A stretch of 64,000 nucleotides of DNA from Bacteroidales bacterium. Lineage in GTDB: Bacteria > Bacteroidota > Bacteroidia > Bacteroidales > UBA932. Position numbers and translations under genes: made by a program. Location of the stretch: positions 45,774-109,773 of the forward strand of contig JAQUBZ010000004.1 in assembly GCA_028686425.1 (NCBI GenBank). Reading direction: 5' to 3'. The notes beneath the pieces were generated by a model that saw only the letters and a program-made list of their open reading frames with translations, was not told the origin of the DNA and did not search any database. Below are positions 38,211 through 47,700 of this stretch, piece by piece; positions within the stretch are counted from its first letter, which is position 1, and every line of letters starts with the position of its first letter.

Positions 38211-40187
38211 ATGATGATATTTGATTCAGACCCGTATCTGGAACCTTACAAGAAGACAATTATTGAAAGGAACCATCGCATTATAACCCGCAGACAGGAA
38301 ATTGCCGGATATGGTAATTCTTTGTCCTGTGCAATTAACAATCACCTATACTACATAGTGCATATCGAGCATAACCGGTGGGTATTCCGCGAATGGGCTC
38401 CAAATGCAACCAAAATATATCTCATAGGGGATTTTAACAATTGGACAAAGGACGAGAAGTATGCATTGTTACCTGTCGGACAAGGCAATTGGGAGCTAAA
38501 GCTGCCTTATGAATCAGTGCATCCCGGAGACTACTATAAGTGGTATATCGAATGGAACACAGGTGCAGGGGAGAGGATTCCGGCTTACGCAACGCGATGT
38601 GTTCAGGACTTCGACACAAAGTTGTTTTCAGCTCAAATTCCCGATCCCGACAAAAAATATAAATGGAAATACAAGTTCGACACCAAAATAGATAATCCTC
38701 TGATTTATGAAACCCATATCGGGATGAGTTCCGAAAAGGAAAAAGTAGCAACTTTTGAGGAGTTCCGGAGGGATGTCTTGCCGCGTATAGTGGATTTGGG
38801 ATACAATACCATCCAGATAATGGCTCTTCAAGAACACCCTTACTACGGCTCCTTCGGGTATCAGGTCTCCAATTTTTTTGCATTGAGCAGCCGCTTCGGG
38901 ACTCCGGACGAATTTAAGGCTCTTGTCGATGAAGCTCACGGACACGGAATAGCTGTGATAATGGATCTGGTACACTCACATGCCGTCAAAAATGTTGCCG
39001 AAGGACTGAGCCTGTTTGACGGCTCATCAACTCTGTATTTTCACGCCGGAGCACGAGGAGAGCATCCTGCGTGGACTTCAAGGTGCTTTGATTATGGAAA
39101 GAGTGAAACCATTCACTTTTTACTCTCAAATTGCAAATATTGGATGGAAGAGTATAATATTGACGGTTTTCGTTTTGACGGAGTTACAAGCATGCTCTAT
39201 TACGATCACGGGCTTGAAAGGAACTTTGCCGATTACAGCAATTATTTTGATGGTGGAGAAGACGAAGATGCAATAACTTATCTCGGACTTGCCAATATGT
39301 TGGTTAAAGAATTGAAACCCAATGCTTTTACAATAGCTGAAGATATGTCGGGAATGCCAGGACTTGCTGCTCCTCTTGAAAATGGAGGCATCGGTTTTGA
39401 TTTCAGGATGAGTATGGGTATTTCAGACCATTGGATAAAGTGGATAAAAGAGTTGTCGGACTGGGAATGGAGCGTGGGAGAAATATATTATCAGTTGACC
39501 AATAAACGGTCGGATGAGAAAACCATCAGTTACGCCGAATGTCACGACCAAGCTCTTGTGGGGGATAAAACCATTATTTTCAGACTTATAGATAAAGAGA
39601 TGTATTATTCTATGAGCCGAAATTCCGACAATGTGATTGTCGATAGGGGGATTGCGCTCCACAAGATGATACGACTTGTCACTTTGGCAACCGCAGGAGA
39701 CGGTTACCTTAATTTCATGGGAAATGAATTCGGGCATCCGGAATGGATTGATTTTCCGCGGGAGGGGAACAATTGGTCTTATTTTTATGCAAGAAGACAA
39801 TGGTCACTTTCCGATGCCGATTATTTGAGATACAAGCCCTTGCTTGAGTTTGACAAAAGTATGATTCATCTGTTTGCCGACAATAATATTCTGAAAGGGG
39901 GATTGTCGTGCCTCAGACAGGACGAGCAGAAGAAGATACTGATATTCACAAGAGGGGATTTTATGTTCGTGTTTAATTTTCATCCTGTCGATTCATTCTC
40001 CAATTATGAATTTGAAGCTCCTGCCGGAAAATGGGATGTGGCGCTTGACAGTGATGCGTCACAATTTGACGGATTTGAGAGGAATAATGACAAAATATCC
40101 CATTTTACAATGGTGAAAGAGGAGAGAAACATGCTTTCTCTCTATATTCCATGCCGTACGGCAATTGTTTTGAGGAAAAAATCCTGA
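38211..40187 (+). CDS. glgB: 1,4-alpha-glucan branching enzyme (GH13, eukaryotic-like type)
   Basis: A 658-residue glycogen branching enzyme that makes alpha-1,6 branches. The N-terminal DPYLEPYKKTIIERNHRI helix is followed by a CBM48 domain (REWAPNATKIYLIGDFNNW), then the GH13 barrel. Catalytic residues are D323 in DGFRFDGV, E377 in IAEDMSG and D446 in AECHDQ. The N-terminal helix and overall layout resemble the eukaryotic GH13_8 group rather than E. coli GlgB. It begins the five-gene alpha-glucan cluster. Two ATGs are adjacent (38211, 38214). Confidence 0.93.
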   Translation: MMIFDSDPYLEPYKKTIIERNHRIITRRQEIAGYGNSLSCAINNHLYYIVHIEHNRWVFREWAPNATKIYLIGDFNNWTKDEKYALLPVGQGNWELKLPYESVHPGDYYKWYIEWNTGAGERIPAYATRCVQDFDTKLFSAQIPDPDKKYKWKYKFDTKIDNPLIYETHIGMSSEKEKVATFEEFRRDVLPRIVDLGYNTIQIMALQEHPYYGSFGYQVSNFFALSSRFGTPDEFKALVDEAHGHGIAVIMDLVHSHAVKNVAEGLSLFDGSSTLYFHAGARGEHPAWTSRCFDYGKSETIHFLLSNCKYWMEEYNIDGFRFDGVTSMLYYDHGLERNFADYSNYFDGGEDEDAITYLGLANMLVKELKPNAFTIAEDMSGMPGLAAPLENGGIGFDFRMSMGISDHWIKWIKELSDWEWSVGEIYYQLTNKRSDEKTISYAECHDQALVGDKTIIFRLIDKEMYYSMSRNSDNVIVDRGIALHKMIRLVTLATAGDGYLNFMGNEFGHPEWIDFPREGNNWSYFYARRQWSLSDADYLRYKPLLEFDKSMIHLFADNNILKGGLSCLRQDEQKKILIFTRGDFMFVFNFHPVDSFSNYEFEAPAGKWDVALDSDASQFDGFERNNDKISHFTMVKEERNMLSLYIPCRTAIVLRKKS

Positions 40188-40233
40188 TATTTATTCATTT
40201 TTTTTAGTAAATTGCACGTTTAAAATATATAAC

Positions 40234-42168
40234 ATGGCTTATTTGAAATTTAACAAAGCGGAGCTGGTCAATTTGGAATATTCTCTGAAAAGGGAAATTG
40301 TGGCTACCAATATGGCCGGAGGTTACTCAAACAGTACTATAGTCTGTTGCAATACCAGAAAATACCACGGCTTGCTTGTGGTTCCGGTTGAACAATTCGG
40401 AGGTGCCAAGTACATATTGCTTTCGTCTATTGACGAGACTCTCGTCCAACACGGTCAGCCTTTTAATCTGGGGATTCATTGTTATGGCAATGTTTATGAG
40501 CCGCGAGGTCATAAGTATATTGTTAATTGCGAGATGGATCCACTCCCTAAGATTACTTACAGGGTCGGCGGCATGATTTTCCAAAAAGAATTTCTGTTTA
40601 TGAGGAAAGAAGAGCGATTGTTTTTGAAATATACTCTTTTGGATGCTCATTCCGATACTGTTTTGAGGTTGAAACCTTTCCTTGCATTCAGAAATACTCA
40701 TTCCCTGACCCATGCCAATTCCGATGCCGATACACATTACAATGTCATAGACAACGGGGTTTCATTCAAAATGTATCCCGGTTTTCCTACACTTAATCTT
40801 CAGGTTTCCAAAAAATGCGATTACGTGGCAAATCCTGATTGGTATCGCAATATTGTCTATACTGAAGAATATCGAAGAGGCTTCGATTGCACGGAGGATC
40901 TGTTTGTTCCGGGGTATTTTGAGATGCCTATAAGCAAGGGTGAATCGGTAATATTTTCTGCATCTACAAAAGAGATTTCGGCAGGTTCTTTCAAACAGAA
41001 GTTTACAAAAGAACTTCAGAACCATTCGAGCATAAATAACTATGAAGAATGCTTGAAAGCATCTGCCAAACAGTTGTTTACGGAGCGAGGCAAACTCTCC
41101 CGGATCTGTACCGGGTATTCATGGATGGATACGGGAGTACTGCGTGACACCTGCATTGATCTTCCGGGGCTGACTTTGTACAATGACGGAAATGTAAAAT
41201 TGTTCAAGAAGATTCTTGATGATTTGATAACTGCCAATAAAGATAATATTCTTAAAAGCAGCAATCAGGTGGAGGCGCCACTCAGGTTGACGGAGTTAGT
41301 ACAACATCTGATATCATTTACGTCTGATGCCGCAGGAGCGTGGAATCGATATGGTAAACTGCTTAAAGAAGTGATTATAAGCTATTTCAATGGTCGTCCG
41401 GAAGTTACTTTACACGAAAACGGGATGTTGTGGGCTGAAAAGAAAGGAGTTGCACTCTCATGGATGAATGCCTATATAGATGGTATGCCGGTAACCGAAA
41501 GAAAAGGGTATCAGGTTGAAACCAATGTTTTTTGGTATAATGCACTATGCTTTGCATCCGACATGGAAAAATCATTTGGAAAAGACTTGAAGTTTATAGA
41601 GAAGTGTAACGAGACAATAGAGCTGATAAGAGATAATTTCCACAAGATGTTCTGGGTGGAATCCCGCTCTCATCTGGCCGATTATATAGACGAGAAAGGT
41701 CAGAATAATTTTACAAGACCGAGTCAGGTATATGCATGTTCTCTTCCATATACCCCGCTTGACGATGAGAGTCAGGCCGATATTTTAAGAGCAATCACAA
41801 GAGAACTTGTCACCACCAAGGGTATCAGGACTCTCTCCCCTAAGAATCCGCTCTACAAGGGAGTTTATGAGGGTAATCAGATACAGAGAGATTTGGCTTA
41901 TCATAACGGATGTACGAGACCATGGTTGCTGGGGCCGTACGTGAGCGCCAATTTTAAATTGCACGGAGGGTCATTTATCAGAAAGGCAGAAGAGTTGGTG
42001 AGCGGTTTTGAGGAAGATATGAATATACACGGCATTGGAGCCGTTTGTGAAATCTATGACGGAGATCCTCCACATTATCCGCATGGAGCCATAAACTCTG
42101 CTGTCAGCACTGCTGAAATTTTGAGGATAAAATATATGATAAACAAATATAAAGGGGAGGAGTTATGA
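40234..42168 (+). CDS. glycogen debranching enzyme (amylo-alpha-1,6-glucosidase type)
   Basis: A 644-residue protein with an N-terminal beta-rich GDE domain (VATNMAGGYSNSTIVCCNTRKYHGLLV) and a C-terminal (alpha/alpha)6 barrel with YSWMDTG, MNAYIDGMPVTERKG and ending CEIYDGDPPHYPHGAINSA. These match the bacterial/archaeal amylo-alpha-1,6-glucosidase family (GH133). It removes alpha-1,6 branches of glycogen. It overlaps the GT4 gene by 4 bases (ATGA) and is 46 bases after the branching enzyme gene. Confidence 0.92.
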   Translation: MAYLKFNKAELVNLEYSLKREIVATNMAGGYSNSTIVCCNTRKYHGLLVVPVEQFGGAKYILLSSIDETLVQHGQPFNLGIHCYGNVYEPRGHKYIVNCEMDPLPKITYRVGGMIFQKEFLFMRKEERLFLKYTLLDAHSDTVLRLKPFLAFRNTHSLTHANSDADTHYNVIDNGVSFKMYPGFPTLNLQVSKKCDYVANPDWYRNIVYTEEYRRGFDCTEDLFVPGYFEMPISKGESVIFSASTKEISAGSFKQKFTKELQNHSSINNYEECLKASAKQLFTERGKLSRICTGYSWMDTGVLRDTCIDLPGLTLYNDGNVKLFKKILDDLITANKDNILKSSNQVEAPLRLTELVQHLISFTSDAAGAWNRYGKLLKEVIISYFNGRPEVTLHENGMLWAEKKGVALSWMNAYIDGMPVTERKGYQVETNVFWYNALCFASDMEKSFGKDLKFIEKCNETIELIRDNFHKMFWVESRSHLADYIDEKGQNNFTRPSQVYACSLPYTPLDDESQADILRAITRELVTTKGIRTLSPKNPLYKGVYEGNQIQRDLAYHNGCTRPWLLGPYVSANFKLHGGSFIRKAEELVSGFEEDMNIHGIGAVCEIYDGDPPHYPHGAINSAVSTAEILRIKYMINKYKGEEL

Positions 42169-43451
42169 AAGTGCTGATGTTCGGATGGGAGTTTCCGCCA
42201 CATATTGCAGGAGGTTTGGGGACCGCCTGCTATGGTATGACAAAAGGACTTGCCCATAATGGAGTTGAGGTGTTGTTTGTTATGCCGTCTGCTTCGGGGG
42301 ATGAAGATCAGAGTTCTGTCAGGATTATAAATGCGAGCGATGTTGAGGTATATGACACTTGCAGAAGCGTTGATGAGTTTATGTCGAAAGTCAACTTTCT
42401 GATTGTCGGTTCCAATATGATGCCGTATGTCGATCCCGAATGTTTCTCGGACCTTATAGACAAACAGGAAAAGGGAGAGAATGAGGAGTTCAAAGTGAGC
42501 TTCAGACAAAAATACAAATTCTCCGGAAAATACGGCAAGAATCTTATGGAAGAGGTGTCGAGATACGCCGTGGTGGCTGCCACAATTGCCAGGGACAATC
42601 AGTTTGATGTTATCCATGCTCATGATTGGCTGACATATCTTGCCGGTATTGCGGCCAAAAGGGTGACAGGTAAGCCTCTGGTTATCCATGTTCATGCTAC
42701 CGAATTTGACCGTTCAGGGGAAAATATCAACACCGAAGTGTTCAAGTTGGAGCAGATGGGGATGCAGGAAGCAGACAAGGTAATCACCGTGAGCAACCTG
42801 ACACGTAACATTGTAATCAATAAATATGGGATAAATCCAGATAAGGTGATTACCGTCCATAATGCGGTGGATTTTTCAGGTAGGAGTGATTTGTCTGTAC
42901 AAAGAGGTGTTAAAGAGAAAGTTATAACATTCCTCGGAAGGATTACTTTTCAGAAAGGTCCCGAATATTTTATAGAGGCTGCCAATAAGGTATTGAAAAT
43001 GTACCCTAATGTCAGGTTTGTGATGGCAGGAAGTGGAGATTTGATGAATCGTTCCATCAGACGAGTTGCCAAACTCGGTATTTCGGACAGATTCCATTTT
43101 ACCGGTTTTTTGAGAGGAGATGATGTCAGGAGGATGTTTTTATATTCCGATGTATATGTAATGCCGTCTGTATCAGAGCCTTTTGGTATTTCTCCGCTCG
43201 AGGCTATGAAGTCTAATGTCCCGACAATCATTTCTAAACAGTCGGGAGTGGCTGAAGTTTTGAAATATGCCATCAAAATGGATTTTTGGGATATAGATGC
43301 ACTTGCAGATGCCATGTATGGTCTTCTCGCATATCCTGCTCTTTCCGATATGGCCATCAAGAGCGGGTTAGATGAGGTCAATGCCCTTAAATGGGATAAT
43401 GCGGCAGCAAAGGTCAAAAATGTCTATACGGCTGCAATCAGTAGTAAATAA
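42165..43451 (+). CDS. GT4-family glycosyltransferase of the glycogen cluster
   Basis: A 428-residue GT-B glycosyltransferase. The N-terminus MFGWEFPPHIAGGLGTACYG resembles GT4/GT5 alpha-glucan synthases. VIHAHDWLTYLAG is the acceptor-side His motif, and SEPFGISPLEAMKSNVPTI contains the EX7E nucleotide-sugar motif. Between a debranching enzyme and a GH57 amylase it most likely acts on alpha-glucan, either elongating or priming it. Donor and product are not determined; a second, GT3-type, synthase is encoded nearby. Confidence 0.88.
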   Translation: MKVLMFGWEFPPHIAGGLGTACYGMTKGLAHNGVEVLFVMPSASGDEDQSSVRIINASDVEVYDTCRSVDEFMSKVNFLIVGSNMMPYVDPECFSDLIDKQEKGENEEFKVSFRQKYKFSGKYGKNLMEEVSRYAVVAATIARDNQFDVIHAHDWLTYLAGIAAKRVTGKPLVIHVHATEFDRSGENINTEVFKLEQMGMQEADKVITVSNLTRNIVINKYGINPDKVITVHNAVDFSGRSDLSVQRGVKEKVITFLGRITFQKGPEYFIEAANKVLKMYPNVRFVMAGSGDLMNRSIRRVAKLGISDRFHFTGFLRGDDVRRMFLYSDVYVMPSVSEPFGISPLEAMKSNVPTIISKQSGVAEVLKYAIKMDFWDIDALADAMYGLLAYPALSDMAIKSGLDEVNALKWDNAAAKVKNVYTAAISSK

Positions 43452-43466
43452 TAAAAATAAAAATAT

Positions 43467-44687
43467 ATGAAACAGTCAATTTGCTTTTACTTCCAGGTAC
43501 ATCAACCTGACAGATTAAGGTTGTATCGTTTCTTCGATATCGGTAACGATTTCCATTATTTTGACGAATTCGCAAATAGAACCATTTTGAGGAGAGTGGC
43601 AGATAAATGCTATCTCCCCGCAAATTACATATTGCTTGAACTTATCAAAAAATATGGTGACAGATTTAAAATATCTTTTTCCATTTCAGGAGTTGCAATC
43701 GAACAATTTGAAAGATATACTCCTGAAGTTTTAGATAGTTTTAAAGCGCTTGCCGCAACAGGATGTGTCGAATTTCTTGCAGAAACATATTCTCACTCAC
43801 TTGCTTCGATGTCATCTCCTTCCGAATTTAAAAAACAAGTCATACAGCATGGCGATTTGATGGAAAAGACCTTTGGAGTCAAACCCACAGCTTTTCGTAA
43901 TACCGAACTTATTTATTCGGATACCATCGGGGCAGCCGTTTCGGAGATGGGGTACGGTACAATGCTTACAGAGGGTGCAAAACATATCTTGGGATGGAAG
44001 AGCCCCAATTATATCTACACAAATGCTATCAATCCGCGCTTGAAATTGTTGCTCAGAAATTTCAACATGAGTGACGACATAGCTTTCAGATTTTCAAACA
44101 AATCATGGGACGGATGGCCTCTTACGGCGGATAAATATGCCGCGTGGCTTGTTCAGACTATCAAGGACGAGGATATAGTCAATCTTTTTATGGATTATGA
44201 AACCTTCGGAGAGCATCAGCAGGCATCTACCGGCATTTTCGATTTTCTGAAAGCCTTGCCGGAAGCAATCCTTTCTCAAACCGGGATGGAATTCTGTACA
44301 CCGAGTGAAGCAGTCAAAAGACATCAACCTGTGGCACCTCTTCACGTTCCGTTCCCGATCTCATGGGCGGATGAAGAAAGAGATACTACTGCATGGCTGG
44401 GTAATGAGCTTCAGAATGAGGCATTTAATAAGATTTATGCCCTTGAGCAGGATGTATTCAAGACCAAAGATGACAAATTGATAAGTACTTATCGCAAGTT
44501 GCAGGAAAGCGACCATTTCTATTATATGTGCACCAAGTTCTTCTCTGATGGTGCCGTTCATAGCTATTTTAATCCGTATGATACTCCTTATGAGGCTTTT
44601 ATCAATTATATGAATGTGTTGAGCGATTTTGAAATAAGAGTTGCGGACAAATTGGCTGATATTAAAACAAAAAAAGTAAAGAAATAA
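43467..44687 (+). CDS. GH57 family alpha-amylase / glucanotransferase
   Basis: A 406-residue single-domain GH57 protein. Region 1 is YFQVHQPDRLRLYRFF, region 2 GCVEFLAETYSHSLAS, region 3 FRNTELIYSD with probable nucleophile E147, and region 4 FMDYETFGEHQ with probable acid D243. GH57 enzymes hydrolyse or transfer alpha-1,4-glucans. No signal peptide is seen, so it acts in the cytoplasm, in line with glycogen turnover. It is 15 bases after the GT4 gene and 15 bases before the fusion gene. Confidence 0.92.
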   Translation: MKQSICFYFQVHQPDRLRLYRFFDIGNDFHYFDEFANRTILRRVADKCYLPANYILLELIKKYGDRFKISFSISGVAIEQFERYTPEVLDSFKALAATGCVEFLAETYSHSLASMSSPSEFKKQVIQHGDLMEKTFGVKPTAFRNTELIYSDTIGAAVSEMGYGTMLTEGAKHILGWKSPNYIYTNAINPRLKLLLRNFNMSDDIAFRFSNKSWDGWPLTADKYAAWLVQTIKDEDIVNLFMDYETFGEHQQASTGIFDFLKALPEAILSQTGMEFCTPSEAVKRHQPVAPLHVPFPISWADEERDTTAWLGNELQNEAFNKIYALEQDVFKTKDDKLISTYRKLQESDHFYYMCTKFFSDGAVHSYFNPYDTPYEAFINYMNVLSDFEIRVADKLADIKTKKVKK

Positions 44688-44702
44688 TACAATATACGAA
44701 AT

Positions 44703-47700
44703 ATGAAACTTGATAATATGATTATGCCCGATTACCTTTTTGAAATAAGTTGGGAAGTTTGTAATAAAGTTGGAGGAATTCACACGGTTATCGCTACAAA
44801 ATCGCTGTTTTTAGGAAAAGAATTCAAAAAAAATCACATACACATAGGACCTGATGTATGGCGTGATACTGCCAAAAATCCCGAATTTGTGGAGGATCCT
44901 CTTTTGTTTCGCTCATGGAGAATGTCGGCAGCGGAAGAGGGCCTGCGTATAAGAGTCGGAAGGTGGAATGTCACAGGCAAACCTGTTGCAATACTTGTGG
45001 ATTTTACCCAGTTTATACCTAAAAAAGATGAGATTCTGACCGATTTCTGGAAAAAATACGGAGTGGATTCACTAAGTGGAAATTGGGACTATATCGAATC
45101 GGCATTGTTCGGATATGCGGCAGGTAAGGTAATCGAAAGTTACGTAAAATACAATTTAAGCCCTCACGATAAAGTGGTAGCTCAATTCCATGAGTGGATG
45201 ACAGGAGCCGGACTGTTGTATCTGAAAGGGCTGAATCTTCCGATAGGGACCATCTTTACCACTCATGCAACTGTTGTGGGAAGGTGTATTGCAGGGAAAA
45301 ACAGACCATTGTACGATCAAATACAACATCTCAACGCCGATGAACTATCGCGTGAGTTTGGAGTTACATCAAGACACTCTTTGGAAAAGGCTTCTGCTGT
45401 AAATGCAGATGTATTTACAACTGTCAGCGAGATTACGGCAGTCGAGTGTAAACAATTCCTTTCAAGGGAGGTAGATATAATCACTCCGAACGGATTTGAA
45501 AACAGTTTTACACCTTCTGAAGATCAATTTTCAGAATATACCTCAAGGGCGAGAAAAAAACTGATTGAGACGGCTTCGGCCATGTCGGGGCAGGATTTTA
45601 GTGCAGATTCCCTATTGGTGTGCATCAGTGGGAGATATGAATATAGCAATAAAGGTATAGATGTATTTATAGACGCCCTGAGCAGATTGAATACAAGCGG
45701 CTATAAGGGTAAAAGAGTACTTGCATTCATAATGGTTCCTTCGGGGAATAACGGACCGGACAAAGAGTTGTCGGCAAAAATACAGGGCAACGGATCTTCC
45801 TATACAACCAATGTGACTCATTATTTGATGGATGATTACGATGTTGTCATAAACAGGCTCAAGACATTAAACCTGATCAATTCGATACAGGACAAAGTTC
45901 AGGTGTTTTTTGTTCCCACCTATCTTAATGGAAATGACGGAATATTCAATATGAGCTATTATGATTTGCTCATAGGAATGGATTTGTCCGTATTCCCTTC
46001 ATACTATGAACCTTGGGGATACACACCTCTCGAATCCCTGGCTTTTAAAGTTCCAACTGCAACCACTTCGCTGGCAGGTTTCGGGCTATGGGTTCAGGAA
46101 CACTATCCTAAGAGCAAAAGTCATAGAGGAATAGAAGTTATTCAGCGAAATGATACCAATTATGATGCCGTGGTCAATGGGGTGGTCAATCGCATAGTTG
46201 AGATAGCTATGTTATCACCGGATGAGAACAGAGATTATAAGGATAATGCCAAGGATGTCTCCAAAATAGCGTTATGGGAAAACAATATAATTTACTACAA
46301 ACAGGCATATTCTCTTGCCATTCAAAAAGTTATTGAATCTAAAGGGGAATATCCCGAAATAGTTGACGACAAACCTCAATCATACGGCAGGATTGCCACC
46401 AATTCTCCATCATGGGCAAGAGTATTGATTAGCAGGCAAATACCTAAGAGACTTCAGCACCTTGACAGCATTGCTAAAAATTTATGGTGGTGCTGGAATC
46501 AGGAGGCGATAGATTTGTTCGGCAACATCAATCCCGAATTGTGGAAGTTGTCCAAGGGCAATCCTTTAGCATTGCTTGACATGATCTCTCTCAAACAATA
46601 CAAAGAACTCGAAAAAGATGATGTTTTTCTTCAAAAGCTTGATAATGTCTATAAACTGTTTTCAGATTATATGGAGGGAAAGAATGAGAGGAAAGGGCCG
46701 AATGTGGCATACTTCTGTATGGAATACGGCCTTGATACATCTCTGAAAATATATTCCGGAGGATTGGGCATTTTGGCCGGAGACTATCTGAAGGAGGCAA
46801 GCGACATGAAGGTAAATATGACGGCAGTCGGATTACTCTACAGATACGGCTACTTCACTCAGCACCTATCTGCCATGGGAGATCAAATATCGACGTATGA
46901 ACCACAGGATTTTATGAAAATTCCTGCAACTCCGGTCAGAGATAAAGATAATAACTGGGTTACCATAAACGTGGCTTTTCCGGGGAGAAATCTTTCGGCA
47001 AGGGTTTGGAGAGTGGATGTAGGAAGAACTGAGCTATATCTGCTCGATACCGACTTTGAGGATAATTTGCCGGAAGACAGACAAGTGACTTATCATCTCT
47101 ACGGAGGTGATTGGGAAAATAGGTTGAAGCAGGAATTGCTGCTCGGAGTGGGCGGCATACGGGCACTCCGGGCTTTGGGAATTGAAGCAGACGTTTATCA
47201 TTGCAATGAAGGGCATGCTGCTTTTATGGGATTGGAAAGATTGCGCGAATATGTTGAACAGAATAATCTTTCGTTTCCTGAAGCTGTGGAAGTGGTAAGG
47301 GCCTCTTCTCTGTTTACAACACATACGCCTGTTCCTGCCGGGCATGACTCTTTTAGCGAAGATTTGCTCAGAGCTTATATTGCTCACTATCCTTCAAGAT
47401 TGAAGATGGATTGGCAGACTTTTATCGGATTGGGAAAGAGCGACCCTTGTGATCCGAATGAAAAATTTTCCATGAGTTTCCTTGCTGCAACACTTTCGCA
47501 AGAGGTGAACGGAGTGAGTTGGCTGCATGGAAAAGTCAGCCGTAATATTTTTGCCAAGATGTGGCCCGGATATTTGCCTGAAGAATTGAATGTAAGCTAT
47601 GTCACAAACGGAGTTCACTATCCGACATGGACGGCTCCCGAATGGAAAAAGATTCATGCCAAGGTGTTTGGAGACAGTTTTGCAACTCACCACTACGATA

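Noticed and set aside
40200..40233. Promoter before the debranching enzyme (TAAATTGC)
   Set aside because: It lacks the full TTTG of the -7 consensus and the gene is in a tight operon.
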